Of a stretch of DNA of 64,000 nt, positions 16,802 through 25,217 are shown piece by piece. The notes under the pieces are model-generated. The model had not been told where the DNA came from, ran no database searches, and saw only the letters and a program-made list of their open reading frames with translations. Source of the DNA: Gordonia sediminis (GTDB taxonomy: Bacteria > Actinomycetota > Actinomycetes > Mycobacteriales > Mycobacteriaceae); contig RZUM01000016.1 of assembly GCA_004193205.1 (NCBI GenBank), positions 48,862 through 112,861 on the forward strand, in the 5' to 3' direction. Position numbers and translations under genes: made by a program. The first letter of the stretch is position 1. Every line of letters begins with the position of its first letter.

Positions 16802-17674
16802 CTAACCCGCGATCTTCACGGTCGTGGTGGTGCCCCAGATCGCGAGACCCAGGAAGAAGTCGAGCACCGCGATGAGCACCAACGCGGCACGGACGGCATG
16901 TCCCACGGCCACGCCGACACCGGCCGGACCGCCGGTGGCGTAGTAGCCGTAGTAGCAGTGCACCAGGATGATCACGAACGCGAACACCAGCACCTTGCCG
17001 AAGGACCAGAGCACGTCACCCGGCGGCAGGAACAGGTTGAAGTAGTGGTCATATGAACCGCCGGACTGGCCGTTGAACACGGTCGTGATGACCCGCGACG
17101 CCAGGTATGCCGACAGCAGACCGAGCACATAGAGCGGGATCACCGCGACGAAACCGGCGATCACCCGGGTGGAGACCAGGAACGGAATCGACGGCACCGC
17201 CATCGACTCCAGAGCGTCGATCTCCTCCGAGATCCTCATGGCACCGAGCTGGGCGGTGAACCCGCAGCCCACCGTCGCCGACAGCGCGAGCCCGGCGACC
17301 AGCGGCGCAACCTCGCGGGTGTTCACATACGCCGACAGGAACCCGGTCAGCGCCTGCGACCCGATCTGGTCGAGTGCGGCGTAGCCCTGCAGACCGACGA
17401 CGACGCCGGTGAACCCCGACATCAGCACCATCACGCCGATGGTGCCGCCGATGACCGCCAGGCCGCCGGACCCGAACGCGACCTCGGCGAGCAGGCGCAG
17501 TACCTCACGCGTGTAATGCACCAGGGTGCGCGGGATCCACGCCAGGGTGCGGCCGTAGAAGGACATCTGCTCGCCGGCACCGTCGAGCACCTTGAGCGGC
17601 TTGGCCGCCAGCCTGCGGGCCTGGTGGCGGTAATAGTCGGGCCGCGACTTGGAAATCGTCACTCCACCGCTCAT
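16802..17674 (-). CDS. yrbEB: MlaE/YrbE-family permease, second of pair
   Basis: A 290-residue integral membrane protein of the MlaE/YrbE family. Two such permeases form the inner-membrane channel to which MCE subunits dock and on which the MceG ATPase acts. Several hydrophobic helices are visible (LAVIGGTIGVMVLMSGFTGVV, VIAGFVAVIPLYVLGLLSAYLA, VLVFAFVIILVHCYYGYYAT). The cytoplasmic coupling loop GAMRISEEIDALESM, which contacts the ATPase in this family, is intact at about residues 141-156. It follows yrbEA after 2 bp. Confidence 0.95.
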   Translation of the reverse strand: MSGGVTISKSRPDYYRHQARRLAAKPLKVLDGAGEQMSFYGRTLAWIPRTLVHYTREVLRLLAEVAFGSGGLAVIGGTIGVMVLMSGFTGVVVGLQGYAALDQIGSQALTGFLSAYVNTREVAPLVAGLALSATVGCGFTAQLGAMRISEEIDALESMAVPSIPFLVSTRVIAGFVAVIPLYVLGLLSAYLASRVITTVFNGQSGGSYDHYFNLFLPPGDVLWSFGKVLVFAFVIILVHCYYGYYATGGPAGVGVAVGHAVRAALVLIAVLDFFLGLAIWGTTTTVKIAG

Positions 17675-17676
17675 CG

Positions 17677-18483
17677 CTAGCTTCCCTTCGGCGGAACGAT
17701 CTGCAGGTAGACCGCCGTGATGATCAGGTTGGCCAGGAACAGCAGCAGGAAGGTGATGACCACGCTCTGGTTGACGGCATCACCGACACCCTTCGGGCCG
17801 CCCTTGGGGTTGAGGCCCTTGTAGGCGGCGACCACCCCGGCGATCACACCGAAGATGGCCGCCTTGACCGTGGAGATGTAGAGGTCGGGCAACTGCGCCA
17901 GCGCGCCGAAGGACGCGAGATACGCGCCGGGGGTGCCGCCCTGCACGACGACGTTGAAGAAGTACCCGCCGCCGATCCCGACGACGGCGACGAGCCCGTT
18001 GAGCAGCATCGCCACCAGCACCATCGCCAGCACCCGCGGCACCACCAGGCGCTGGATCGGGTTGATGCCGAGCACCTCCATCGCGTCGATCTCCTCGCGG
18101 ATGGTGCGCGAACCGAGGTCGGCGGCGACCGCTGACCCGGCGGCCCCGGCCACCAGCAACGACGTCACCAGCGGTGAGCCCTGCTGGATCACGACGAGCA
18201 CGCTCGCCGCGCCCGTGTAGGACGCGGCGCCGAGCTGTTTGATCAGCGACCCGGTCTGCAGCGACACGATCGCGCCGAACGGGATCGCGATCAGCGCCGT
18301 CGGCAGGATGGTGACGCTGGCGATGAACCAGGCCTGTTGGATGAACTCCCGCCACTGGAACGGGCGCACGAAGGACTGACGGGCGACATCGACGAAAAGC
18401 TGCACGATGTTGCCGGTCTGTGCGAGTGCACCCGTACCGGCCTGAGCTATCCGATCAACGCCACGCGAGGTGGCACCGGCCAT
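17677..18483 (-). CDS. yrbEA: MlaE/YrbE-family permease, first of pair
   Basis: A 268-residue MlaE/YrbE permease, partner of the following gene. Helices include ASVTILPTALIAIPFGAIVSL and VLAMVLVAMLLNGLVAVVGIGG. The ATPase-coupling loop reads GSRTIREEIDAMEVLGI (about 123-139). It starts 2 bp after mceG, so permease and ATPase are encoded in one transcript here. Confidence 0.95.
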   Translation of the reverse strand: MAGATSRGVDRIAQAGTGALAQTGNIVQLFVDVARQSFVRPFQWREFIQQAWFIASVTILPTALIAIPFGAIVSLQTGSLIKQLGAASYTGAASVLVVIQQGSPLVTSLLVAGAAGSAVAADLGSRTIREEIDAMEVLGINPIQRLVVPRVLAMVLVAMLLNGLVAVVGIGGGYFFNVVVQGGTPGAYLASFGALAQLPDLYISTVKAAIFGVIAGVVAAYKGLNPKGGPKGVGDAVNQSVVITFLLLFLANLIITAVYLQIVPPKGS

Positions 18484-18485
18484 CC

Positions 18486-19736
18486 CTACCGGCCCCGACC
18501 GTCGTGGGGCGGCCCGTAGTCACCGGTGTGGATCGGCTCGGTGGCCGAGTTGTCGGCCTGCGGTGCCGACCAGTTCTGCGTCGGGGTGTCGCTGCCGGTG
18601 TACTCGTTGCCGTTGAAGGCGTTGGAATCATGGTCACCGCCGGGGGCCTCGGCCGAGGTCCACTCGTCCCCGCCTCGGCCACCGGCCGCGACCGCGCCGG
18701 CACCGACCGCGACGGTCTCCTGGGCGTGTGCGTGGGCCTCGGCGCGCAGCCGGTCCTCTTCTTCCATGCTGCGGCGGATGGCCTCCTGCACGTTGGGCGG
18801 CAGGGTGTGCAGCATCTCCATCACCCGCGCCCGATGGCGGGCGACCGCCTTGCGTTCGGGCATCCCGGGATTGGGCTGCACCTGCGGGATGATCTCGGAG
18901 AAGTCGTCCTTGGTGCCGCCGCCCGAGATACCGGCGGCCTGCATCGCCGCCTCCGCGGCGGCGACGGCCTCGTCCTTCTCCTCCGACATCCCGATCGGAC
19001 CGAACCGGTCACCGGAGAGGAACTGCTTGACCACCGGTTGTTCGGAGGTGAGCAGCTGCTCGCGCGGCCCGAACATCACCAACTCCTTGCGGAACAGCAT
19101 GCCGATGTTGTCGGGGATGGTGCGGGCGATGTTGATGTTGTGGGTGACGATGAGGATCGTCGCGTCGATCTGCGCGTTGATGTCGATCAGCAGCTGGCTG
19201 ATGTAGGCGGTACGCACCGGGTCCAGACCCGAGTCCGGCTCGTCACACAGGATGATCTGCGGGTCGAGCACCAGCGCCCGCGCCAGACCGGCGCGCTTGC
19301 GCATACCGCCGGAGATCTCGCCGGGGAGTTTGTCCTCCGCACCGGCCAGACCGACGAGGTCGATCTTCTCCATCACGATCTCGCGGATCTCGTTCTCCTT
19401 TTTCTTCGTGTGCTCACGAAGCGGGAACGCGATGTTGTCGTACAGACTCATCGAGCCGAACAGCGCACCGTCCTGGAACAGCACACCGAAGAGTTTGCGG
19501 ATCTCGTAGAGTTCCTTGGCCGAGCATTTGGTGATGTCGGTGCCGTCGATGATCACCGAACCCTGCTCGGGATGCAGCAGACCGATCAGGGTCTTGAGGA
19601 ACACCGACTTACCGGTACCCGACGGTCCCAGCAGCGCCGAAACCTCACCGGCCGGCAGGGTCATTGTCACGTCTCGCCAAATGTTCTGCGAACCGAACGA
19701 TTTGGTGAGCCCCTCCACGCTGACTTCTACACCCAC
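18486..19736 (-). CDS. mceG: ABC transporter ATPase for Mce systems (MceG/Mkl)
   Basis: A 416-residue ATPase that powers Mce lipid import. Walker A GPSGTGKS (37-44), Q-loop region VLFQDGALF, signature ISGGMRKR and Walker B IILCDEPDSGLDP are intact, and an H-loop follows (IVTHN). The long C-terminal extension (about residues 260-416, Ala/Glu-rich then acidic and Asn-rich) is typical of MceG and longer than in generic ATPases. The GTG start at 19736 has GGAGG 5 bases upstream; the open frame to 19802 has no such support. The gene lies on the rplL side of rpoB as Mkl does in M. tuberculosis, but here it heads a complete mce operon. Confidence 0.95.
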   Translation of the reverse strand: MGVEVSVEGLTKSFGSQNIWRDVTMTLPAGEVSALLGPSGTGKSVFLKTLIGLLHPEQGSVIIDGTDITKCSAKELYEIRKLFGVLFQDGALFGSMSLYDNIAFPLREHTKKKENEIREIVMEKIDLVGLAGAEDKLPGEISGGMRKRAGLARALVLDPQIILCDEPDSGLDPVRTAYISQLLIDINAQIDATILIVTHNINIARTIPDNIGMLFRKELVMFGPREQLLTSEQPVVKQFLSGDRFGPIGMSEEKDEAVAAAEAAMQAAGISGGGTKDDFSEIIPQVQPNPGMPERKAVARHRARVMEMLHTLPPNVQEAIRRSMEEEDRLRAEAHAHAQETVAVGAGAVAAGGRGGDEWTSAEAPGGDHDSNAFNGNEYTGSDTPTQNWSAPQADNSATEPIHTGDYGPPHDGRGR

Positions 19737-20000
19737 TGTTTCCTCCCAGACAGTCGCTGCCCCCTGCGGCGGTCGGTGTGACCACACACGAACCGGTGGC
19801 AATTGTGGTAGGGGTCACTCTAGCCGACCCTTACCAGCCACCACAGCCACCTCACCAGCACCCGGACGGCCCACCGGCCTCCCCCGAGACCGCGCGTCCG
19901 GCTTCTTACCCGCCGGTAACTTTGTTCGACGATGAGCGTAGCCCATCCCACTCCGGGATGAAAGACGACCGGGCGGTCACACCACCCGACCCCGCTCCCC

Positions 20001-20294
20001 GCCGACGGCACCCAAAATCTCGCCGACAGCACCCGGTTCCCCGCCGACAGCACCCGGCCTTTCGCCCACAGCACCCGAAATCTCGCCGACAGCACCCGGC
20101 CTTTCGCCCACAGCACCCGGTTCCCTGCCGACAGCACCCGGTTCCCTGCCGACGGCACCCGGTTCCCTGCCGACGGCACCCGGTTCCTTGCCGACGGAAC
20201 CCGGTTCCTTGCCGACGGCACCCGGTTCCCTGCCGACGGCACCCGGTTCCCTGCCGACGGCACCCGGTTCCCTGCCGACGGAACCCAAGCGCTG
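20001..20294. repeat. 21-bp tandem repeat (array B), intergenic, 14 units
   Basis: Fourteen consecutive 21-bp units, read on the plus strand as GCCGACGGCACCCGGTTCCCT with variants (GCCCAC at the start; ACAGCACCC; CCTTTC or AAATCTC at the end). The units at 20148-20273 are the most uniform. On the minus strand the core is GGGTGCCGTCGGC, the same as in arrays A and C. There are no spacers between units. Confidence 0.93.
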
Positions 20295-20385
20295 ATCCGC
20301 CTACTTCCGCCTGAATCAGCCGACCCGGGAAGCAGTGACCTACCGCATATCGAGCAGTCGAAGCGATGCAAATCTCACAATCCAG

Positions 20386-20415
20386 TTGCGCCGAATGATT
20401 ATCACGAATTATGGT
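20386..20415 (+). promoter_or_regulatory. Possible monooxygenase promoter
   Basis: TTGCGC (20386-20391), 18 bases, TATGGT (20410-20415) in a locally A/T-rich stretch about 105 bp upstream of the monooxygenase start. The match is moderate and rests on sequence alone. Confidence 0.35.
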
Positions 20416-20520
20416 GAGCTGGATCACCCCGGATCAGGCGGCCCAGGACCGCTCCCACTCTCCCTCGGCGGCGTGACGACCCTCGCGCTGCGGTATCCCC
20501 ATGCCCGAAAGGACAGGTCG

Positions 20521-22122
20521 ATGACAGCTCCCGACTATGACTCCGTCGTCATCGGCGCCGGCTTCTCCGGCGTCTACATGACGCACAAGCTTCGCGAACA
20601 AGGTTTGACCACAAAGGGTTTCGAGGCCGCCCCGACAGTCGGCGGCACCTGGTACTGGAACATCTACCCCGGTGCGCGCTGCGACTGCATCAGCATGGAG
20701 TACGCGTTCACCTTCGATCCGGAGATCATCGCCGAGTGGGAGTGGACCGAACGCTATCCGGCCCAACCGGACATCCTGCGCTACATCGAGTTCGTCGCGC
20801 ACAAGCTCGACGTCAAGCGTCATTTCTCGTTCAACACCCGGGTGGTCTCCGCCCACTTCGACGATGCGAGCGGCCTGTGGTCGGTCGTCACCGACACCGG
20901 TGAAACGGTCACCGCCAAGTACCTGATCACCGCGGCAGGATGCCTGTCGACGTCGTCCACACCCGACTTCCCGGGTATCGGTTCGTTCCAAGGACAGACC
21001 ATCCACACCAGCGCCTGGCCACGCGAGGGCATCGATTTCTCCGGCATGCGGGTCGGCGTCATCGGCACGGGGTCATCCGGCGTACAGGTGATCCCGAAGG
21101 TCGCCGAGCAGGCCGAGCATCTCACCGTCTTCCAGCGCACCCCGGCGTTCAGCCTTGACTGCGGCAACCGTCCGCTGACCGAGGACGAAAAGCGCGACTT
21201 CAAGGAGAACATCGAGGAGTTCAAGGTGCTCTCGCGGCAGACAGGGAGCGGCCAGTTCACCGACACCCTCGAGGTCAACGCCCTCGATCACACCGACGAG
21301 CAGCGCAACGCGGTCTACGAGGAACGGTGGAATCGTCATCGCGCCATCGACCTCATCGCCTCCTACCCCGACCTGTTCACCGACCGCGCGGCCAACGACA
21401 CGATCGCCGAGTTCTTCCGCGGCAAGATCCGCGACGTGGTGGCCGATCCGGATCTCGCCGAACAATTGTCGCCGCGCGACTACCCGCTCGGCGCCAAGCG
21501 GATCACCCTGGACACCGGGTACTTCCAGACCTACAACCGCGACAACGTGTCCCTCGTCAGCGTCAAGAACGCACCGATCGAGGAGATCACCCCCGACGGC
21601 ATCAAGACCTCCGACGCCGAGTACCCACTCGACGCCATCGTCTTCGCGACCGGCTTCGACGCGGTCACCGGCCCACTGCTCAACATCGACATCCGAGGAC
21701 GCGACGGGCAGTCGCTACGCGAGGAATGGGCCGACGGCCCGGTCACCTACCTCGGTGTCGGTGTGCACGGGTTCCCCAACCTGTTCACCCTCACCGGCCC
21801 CGGCAGCCCCAATGTCCTGACCAACGTGGTCTGTGCCATCGAGCAGCACGTCGAGTGGACCTCCGATGCCATCGCACACCTCGAAGAGGTCGGCGCGAGA
21901 GCCTTCGAGCCCAGCGAGTCGGCGGCCAAGGAGTGGACCGAGCAGGCGATCAAGCTGGCCGACGACACCCTCTACCCCGAGGGCAACTCCTGGTACACCG
22001 GCGCCAACATCCCCGGCAAACCGCGGGTGATCATGTCCTACGTCGGCGGGCTCAACCTCTACCGGGAGATCTGCGACGAGGTTGCCGCCAAGGGGTATGA
22101 GGGCTTCACCATCGTGACCTAG
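20521..22122 (+). CDS. Baeyer-Villiger monooxygenase, FAD/NADPH dependent
   Basis: A 533-residue flavin monooxygenase that inserts an oxygen atom next to a ketone carbonyl, giving esters or lactones. The FAD fold motif GAGFSG is at 12-17, the Baeyer-Villiger fingerprint FQGQTIHTSAWP at 156-167 and the NADPH fold GTGSSG at 182-187, all in the order and spacing of the cyclohexanone/phenylacetone monooxygenase family. The ATG at 20521 has AAAGGA upstream; the frame is open to 20335 without support. It stands alone between two repeat arrays with no catabolic partner nearby, so the natural substrate is unknown. Steroid, cyclic ketone or linear ketone use are all possible. Confidence 0.93.
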   Translation: MTAPDYDSVVIGAGFSGVYMTHKLREQGLTTKGFEAAPTVGGTWYWNIYPGARCDCISMEYAFTFDPEIIAEWEWTERYPAQPDILRYIEFVAHKLDVKRHFSFNTRVVSAHFDDASGLWSVVTDTGETVTAKYLITAAGCLSTSSTPDFPGIGSFQGQTIHTSAWPREGIDFSGMRVGVIGTGSSGVQVIPKVAEQAEHLTVFQRTPAFSLDCGNRPLTEDEKRDFKENIEEFKVLSRQTGSGQFTDTLEVNALDHTDEQRNAVYEERWNRHRAIDLIASYPDLFTDRAANDTIAEFFRGKIRDVVADPDLAEQLSPRDYPLGAKRITLDTGYFQTYNRDNVSLVSVKNAPIEEITPDGIKTSDAEYPLDAIVFATGFDAVTGPLLNIDIRGRDGQSLREEWADGPVTYLGVGVHGFPNLFTLTGPGSPNVLTNVVCAIEQHVEWTSDAIAHLEEVGARAFEPSESAAKEWTEQAIKLADDTLYPEGNSWYTGANIPGKPRVIMSYVGGLNLYREICDEVAAKGYEGFTIVT

Positions 22123-22126
22123 ACGC

Positions 22127-22231
22127 GTCGACCGTGCGCACCGCCCCGTCGACCGTGCGTGGCTGAGCGCCCATCGTGCGCACCTCACCGTCGACCGTGC
22201 GCACCACAGAGTCGAGCGTGCGCACCCGGGC
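22127..22231. repeat. 21-bp tandem repeat (array D), distinct consensus
   Basis: Five 21-bp units beginning at 22127, 22148, 22169, 22190 and 22211, each with a core close to GTCGACCGTGCGCACC and a variable 5-base tail. It begins 5 bases after the monooxygenase stop. The period equals that of arrays A-C but the sequence differs. Confidence 0.85.
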
Positions 22232-22258
22232 GTGATTTGAGGTTGGGACTCGGTAAGT

Positions 22259-22294
22259 GCGACCCAGAGCGTTCCACGGAACGCTCTGGGTCGC
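22259..22294. terminator. 17-bp perfect hairpin downstream of monooxygenase
   Basis: A perfect inverted repeat: 22259-22275 pairs with 22278-22294, centred on AC (arm GCGACCCAGAGCGTTCC). It lies 137 bp after the monooxygenase stop and has no T-run on either side. It may terminate transcription of that gene or act as a structured repeat; the terminator call is tentative. Confidence 0.5.
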
Positions 22295-22421
22295 GGCCGT
22301 CGGACCACCGATCTCACGTCACCTCGCGAGACTCCCCGTGACGGTGCGCGGCCCGGGTGTGCACGCTCGATGCCGAGGCGGGCACGGTCGACGTTGCGGT
22401 GCGCATGGTCGACGGGCGGTG

Positions 22422-22526
22422 GGGTGCCGTCAGCAAGAAACCGGGTGCCGTCAGCAAGAAACCGGGTGCCGTCAGCGAGAAACCGGGTGCTGTCGGCGAG
22501 AAGCAGGGTGCTGTCGGCGAGAGAGC
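22422..22526. repeat. 21-bp tandem repeat (array C), intergenic, 5 units
   Basis: Five consecutive 21-bp units starting at 22422: GGGTGCCGTCAGC followed by AAGAAACC in the first copies, shifting to GGGTGCTGTCGGCGAGA in the last two. The core matches arrays A and B. The array directly abuts the hairpin at 22527-22564. Confidence 0.92.
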
Positions 22527-22564
22527 AGAAGGGCCCCGAGTCATTGAAGACTCGGGGCCCTTCT
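22527..22564 (-). terminator. Terminator-like hairpin after rplL
   Basis: A perfect 16-bp stem (22527-22542 with 22549-22564; arm AGAAGGGCCCCGAGTC) and a 6-base loop, 48 bp beyond the rplL stop. The very stable GC-rich stem fits an end-of-operon terminator for rplJ-rplL, although no long T-run follows on the minus strand. Confidence 0.7.
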
Positions 22565-22611
22565 GGCTTGGCTGGTGACAGCCGCATGTGTTCTCAGTCA
22601 GAGACCAAGAG

Positions 22612-23001
22612 TCACTTAACCGACACCGAAGCGCCGGCCTCTTCGAGCTTGGCCTTGGCGGCGTCAGCGGCGTCCTTGTCGACCTTCTCCAGGATCGCCT
22701 TCGGAGCGCCCTCGACGAGGTCCTTGGCTTCCTTCAGGCCCAGGCCGGAGACGATCTCGCGCACGACCTTGATGACCTGGATCTTCTTGTCGCCGGCACC
22801 CTCGAGGATGACGTCGAACTCGTCCTGCTCGGCAGCGGCCTCGGCACCGGCAGCAGCCGGAGCACCGGCGGCGGCGACGGCGACCGGAGCAGCAGCGGTG
22901 ACCTCGAAGACCTCTTCGAACTTCTTCACGAACTCGCTGAGCTCCAGCAGGGTCAGTTCCTTGAACTGATCGATGAGCTCGTCAGCGGTGAGCTTCGCCA
23001 T
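22612..23001 (-). CDS. rplL: 50S ribosomal protein L7/L12
   Basis: A 129-residue stalk protein that recruits translation factors to the ribosome. The N-terminal dimerisation helix region ([20 protein letters not shown]) is followed by an Ala-rich hinge (about 45-65) and the C-terminal factor-binding domain ([20 protein letters not shown]). The start ATG at 23001 gives the conserved MAKLTADE; the frame is open 9 codons further with no support. It follows rplJ by 89 bp. Confidence 0.98.
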   Translation of the reverse strand: MAKLTADELIDQFKELTLLELSEFVKKFEEVFEVTAAAPVAVAAAGAPAAAGAEAAAEQDEFDVILEGAGDKKIQVIKVVREIVSGLGLKEAKDLVEGAPKAILEKVDKDAADAAKAKLEEAGASVSVK

Positions 23002-23090
23002 GATGGCGTCCTTCCTGTCGGTCCCCATGCGGGGGTTGGTTCATCCCGGTACGGGCGGCACCCGCGGGGATTGGTGGTTGCGGCGGAGTG

Positions 23091-23615
23091 TTACTCGCCG
23101 GCTTCGTTCTTCTTCTCCTGCAGTGCCGCGGCGAGACGCGCCACCTGCGAAGCCGGCTGGTTGAACAGACCGGCAGCCTTTGCCAAGTTGCCCTTCATGG
23201 CACCGGCGAGCTTGGCCAACAGAACCTCACGGGTCTCGAGGTCGGCGATCGTCTCGATCTCGGACACGGACAGCGGCTTGCCGTCCATGTAGCCGCCCTT
23301 GATGACCAGAGCCTTGTTGTCCTTGGCGAACGTCTTGATCGCCTTCGCAGCCACCACCGGCTCGCCTTCGATGAAGGCGATCGCGGTCGGACCGCTGAAC
23401 AGCTCGTCGAGCCCTTCCACGCCCGCCTCTGCGGCGGCACGCTTGACCAGGGTGTTCTTGGCGACGGAGTAGGTTGCGCCCTCACCGAGGGAACGTCGGA
23501 GTTCGGTGATCTGGGTGACGGACAGGCCACGGTATTCCGTGACGACCGTCGCCGTGGAGCCCTTGAACTGCTCGGCGATCTCCGCAACTGCGGCGACCTT
23601 GTCTGACTTGGCCAT
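23091..23615 (-). CDS. rplJ: 50S ribosomal protein L10
   Basis: A 174-residue protein that anchors the L7/L12 dimers to the ribosome. The conserved segments [17 protein letters not shown] and KNTLVKRA are present in the N-terminal domain, and the C-terminal helix that binds L7/L12 is intact. The ATG at 23615 has AGGAGG upstream. In many bacteria L10-L12 represses its own mRNA by binding the leader; a structured leader is visible here. Confidence 0.98.
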   Translation of the reverse strand: MAKSDKVAAVAEIAEQFKGSTATVVTEYRGLSVTQITELRRSLGEGATYSVAKNTLVKRAAAEAGVEGLDELFSGPTAIAFIEGEPVVAAKAIKTFAKDNKALVIKGGYMDGKPLSVSEIETIADLETREVLLAKLAGAMKGNLAKAAGLFNQPASQVARLAAALQEKKNEAGE

Positions 23616-23686
23616 ACTTCGCCTCCTCTCTCATCTCTGGAGTTGGGTCGAGTCCAACCCGAGCCGAGAGGCGCGTGACATGACAA

Positions 23687-23717
23687 ACGCCCCGGCACAC
23701 AGAAAGGCACGGGGCGT
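23687..23717 (-). promoter_or_regulatory. Hairpin in the rplJ leader
   Basis: Inverted arms ACGCCCCG (23687-23694) and CGGGGCGT (23710-23717) lie about 70 bp upstream of rplJ. On the minus strand the stem is followed by TTTGTC. It could be an attenuator or part of an L10-binding leader. I see no match to a named leader family by eye. Confidence 0.4.
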
Positions 23718-23857
23718 GAATCGGCGCGCAAGCGCACCGTCTATCCTCGTTCTTCCTGCGTGGGCCGCCGACTCGTACGCATCGTGGATGCTTGCCGAGC
23801 CGGACCTTCGATCGGGATCACTCCCGACGACCGACGGTCTCTGGTTGAACCGATACG

Positions 23858-23892
23858 ACACACGGCTGTGTGTCACACCAAGCGAATACAGT
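23858..23892 (+). promoter_or_regulatory. Possible leaderless promoter with palindrome for GH76 gene
   Basis: TACAGT at 23887-23892 sits 8 bases before the GTG at 23901, the geometry of a leaderless actinobacterial transcript. Just upstream is an inverted repeat ACACAC/GTGTGT (23858-23873), where an operator overlapping the -35 zone would be expected. No good -35 hexamer is seen. Confidence 0.35.
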
Positions 23893-23900
23893 ACGCGAGT

Positions 23901-25067
23901 GTGGGCGGCGAATCCAAATCGGCGGACGACGGACCTGCACCGATGCCGGCCGACGACCGGGCGGAGGCGGCCGCGGCGGCCATCACCGGACGTCACCTGC
24001 GGCGCCTGTTCGGCCTGCCCGGCACGCGGCTCGCCGCTGTCGCGTGGCCGCCGCATCCCATCATCGGCCATTTCGGCATGTGGCATTACTGGTGGCACGC
24101 GCACCTGGTGGATGTGCTGGTCGACGCCGCGATTCGCCGTGGCGTGGACGACGAGGGCGCCGCCGTCGTCGACCGGCTGCTGCGCGGCATCCTGCTGCGC
24201 AACCTCGGCCGCTGGACCAACAACTACTACGACGACATGGCGTGGATGGGTCTGGCGATCGATCGCGCCGACCGCCACCTCGGGCTGCGCCACGCGACGG
24301 CGGTGCGCACGCTGTCCGATCAGATGCTGGGCGCGTGGATGCCGCAACTCGGCGGCGGTATCCCCTGGCGCAAGGCCGACCTGTTTTTCAACGCGCCCGC
24401 CAACGGCCCCGCCGCGATCCTGCTCGCCCGCACGGGCCACCTCGAGCGGGCCCGTGAGATGGCCGACTGGATGGACACCACGCTCATCGATCCGGACAGT
24501 CACCTCGTCATCGACGGGGTCACACCGACCGGCCGCGACGAGCCGATGGAGCGGGTGACCGCCATTTACACCTACTGCCAGGGCGTGGTGCTGGGCACCG
24601 AACTCGAGCTGGCGCGCCGGACCGGGGAGGCCGTGCACACCGAGCGGATCGCTCGCCTCTTGGATGCGGTGGAGACCCGTCTGTGCGTCGGCGGCGTCAT
24701 TCCGGGCGCCGGCGGCGGGGACGGCGGCCTGTTCGCCGGCATCCTCGCCCGCTACCTGGCGCTGATCGCCACCGAGCTGCCACCCGACGCCGACGACGCC
24801 GACGACCTTCGCCGCCGGGCCGCGGCGATCGTGACCCTCAGCGCGCAGGCGGCCTGGTCGCAACGGGTGGACACCGCCCACGGACCCGTCTTCGGGCCCG
24901 ATTGGCACCGGGCGGCCCGCAGACCCACCGACGGCGGCGCAAAAGCCCAGCTCATCGCGGGTGCGGTGCATTCGTCGGCGGCGCCCGAGCGCGACCTGTC
25001 GGTCCAGATCTCGGCCTGGATGACGCTCGAAGCCGCCGCCACCCTGACGAGAATGACCAAAAGGTGA
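23901..25067 (+). CDS. Glycoside hydrolase family 76 protein
   Basis: A 388-residue protein of the GH76 (alpha-1,6-mannanase-like) family with an alpha/alpha-barrel pattern rich in W and aromatic clusters (HFGMWHYWWHAHLVD). The paired catalytic aspartates are seen in NNYYDDMAW (Asp111-Asp112). There is no signal peptide, so it is probably cytoplasmic. In mycolic bacteria such enzymes may trim mannose-containing lipids or lipoglycans; that is inference. The start may be GTG 23901 (leaderless) or ATG 23943. It is divergent from rplJ and ends before a clear terminator at 25155. Confidence 0.82.
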   Translation: MGGESKSADDGPAPMPADDRAEAAAAAITGRHLRRLFGLPGTRLAAVAWPPHPIIGHFGMWHYWWHAHLVDVLVDAAIRRGVDDEGAAVVDRLLRGILLRNLGRWTNNYYDDMAWMGLAIDRADRHLGLRHATAVRTLSDQMLGAWMPQLGGGIPWRKADLFFNAPANGPAAILLARTGHLERAREMADWMDTTLIDPDSHLVIDGVTPTGRDEPMERVTAIYTYCQGVVLGTELELARRTGEAVHTERIARLLDAVETRLCVGGVIPGAGGGDGGLFAGILARYLALIATELPPDADDADDLRRRAAAIVTLSAQAAWSQRVDTAHGPVFGPDWHRAARRPTDGGAKAQLIAGAVHSSAAPERDLSVQISAWMTLEAAATLTRMTKR

Positions 25068-25154
25068 CTACCCGGTTAGCAAACCTTTACCGACGCTGAG
25101 ATATCCTCGTCCGGCGAGGTGACCAACGCCACACGTATGACGTCCGTCACCCAC

Positions 25155-25181
25155 CGCCCACCGCGACACGGTGGGCGTTTT
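25155..25181 (+). terminator. Intrinsic terminator of GH76 gene
   Basis: A perfect 9-bp stem CGCCCACCG (25155-25163) / CGGTGGGCG (25169-25177), a 5-base loop and TTTT at 25178-25181, about 90 bp after the GH76 stop. Confidence 0.8.
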
Positions 25182-25217
25182 GTAACCGGGCAACGACGCC
25201 CAGGCAGGTGATGCACC

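Larger units (their letters stand above)
19737..20520. other. Intergenic region between mceG and monooxygenase
   Basis: A 784-bp divergent intergenic region. It must hold the mce operon promoter (minus strand, within about 19740-19990) and the monooxygenase promoter (plus strand). Its middle is taken up by a 14-unit 21-bp repeat array (20001-20294). Open frames exist on both strands only because a 21-bp period avoids stops; none has a credible ribosome site or protein character, so I annotate no gene. Confidence 0.8.

Noticed and set aside
20001-20294. Possible CRISPR array.
   Set aside because: Units abut directly, without unique spacers, and no cas genes are near. These are minisatellites.
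19778-20371. Open frames on both strands across the 14-unit repeat array, giving 7-residue repeat proteins.
   Set aside because: A 21-bp period keeps any stop-free frame open. No ribosome site, no start with context and no non-repeat domain support a gene.
22159-22587. Possible small genes on both strands between the monooxygenase and rplL.
   Set aside because: They consist mostly of repeat arrays and the two hairpins; no conserved protein and no ribosome site.
24683-25099. Arg-rich plus-strand frame inside the GH76 gene.
   Set aside because: Shadow frame of the GH76 coding region.
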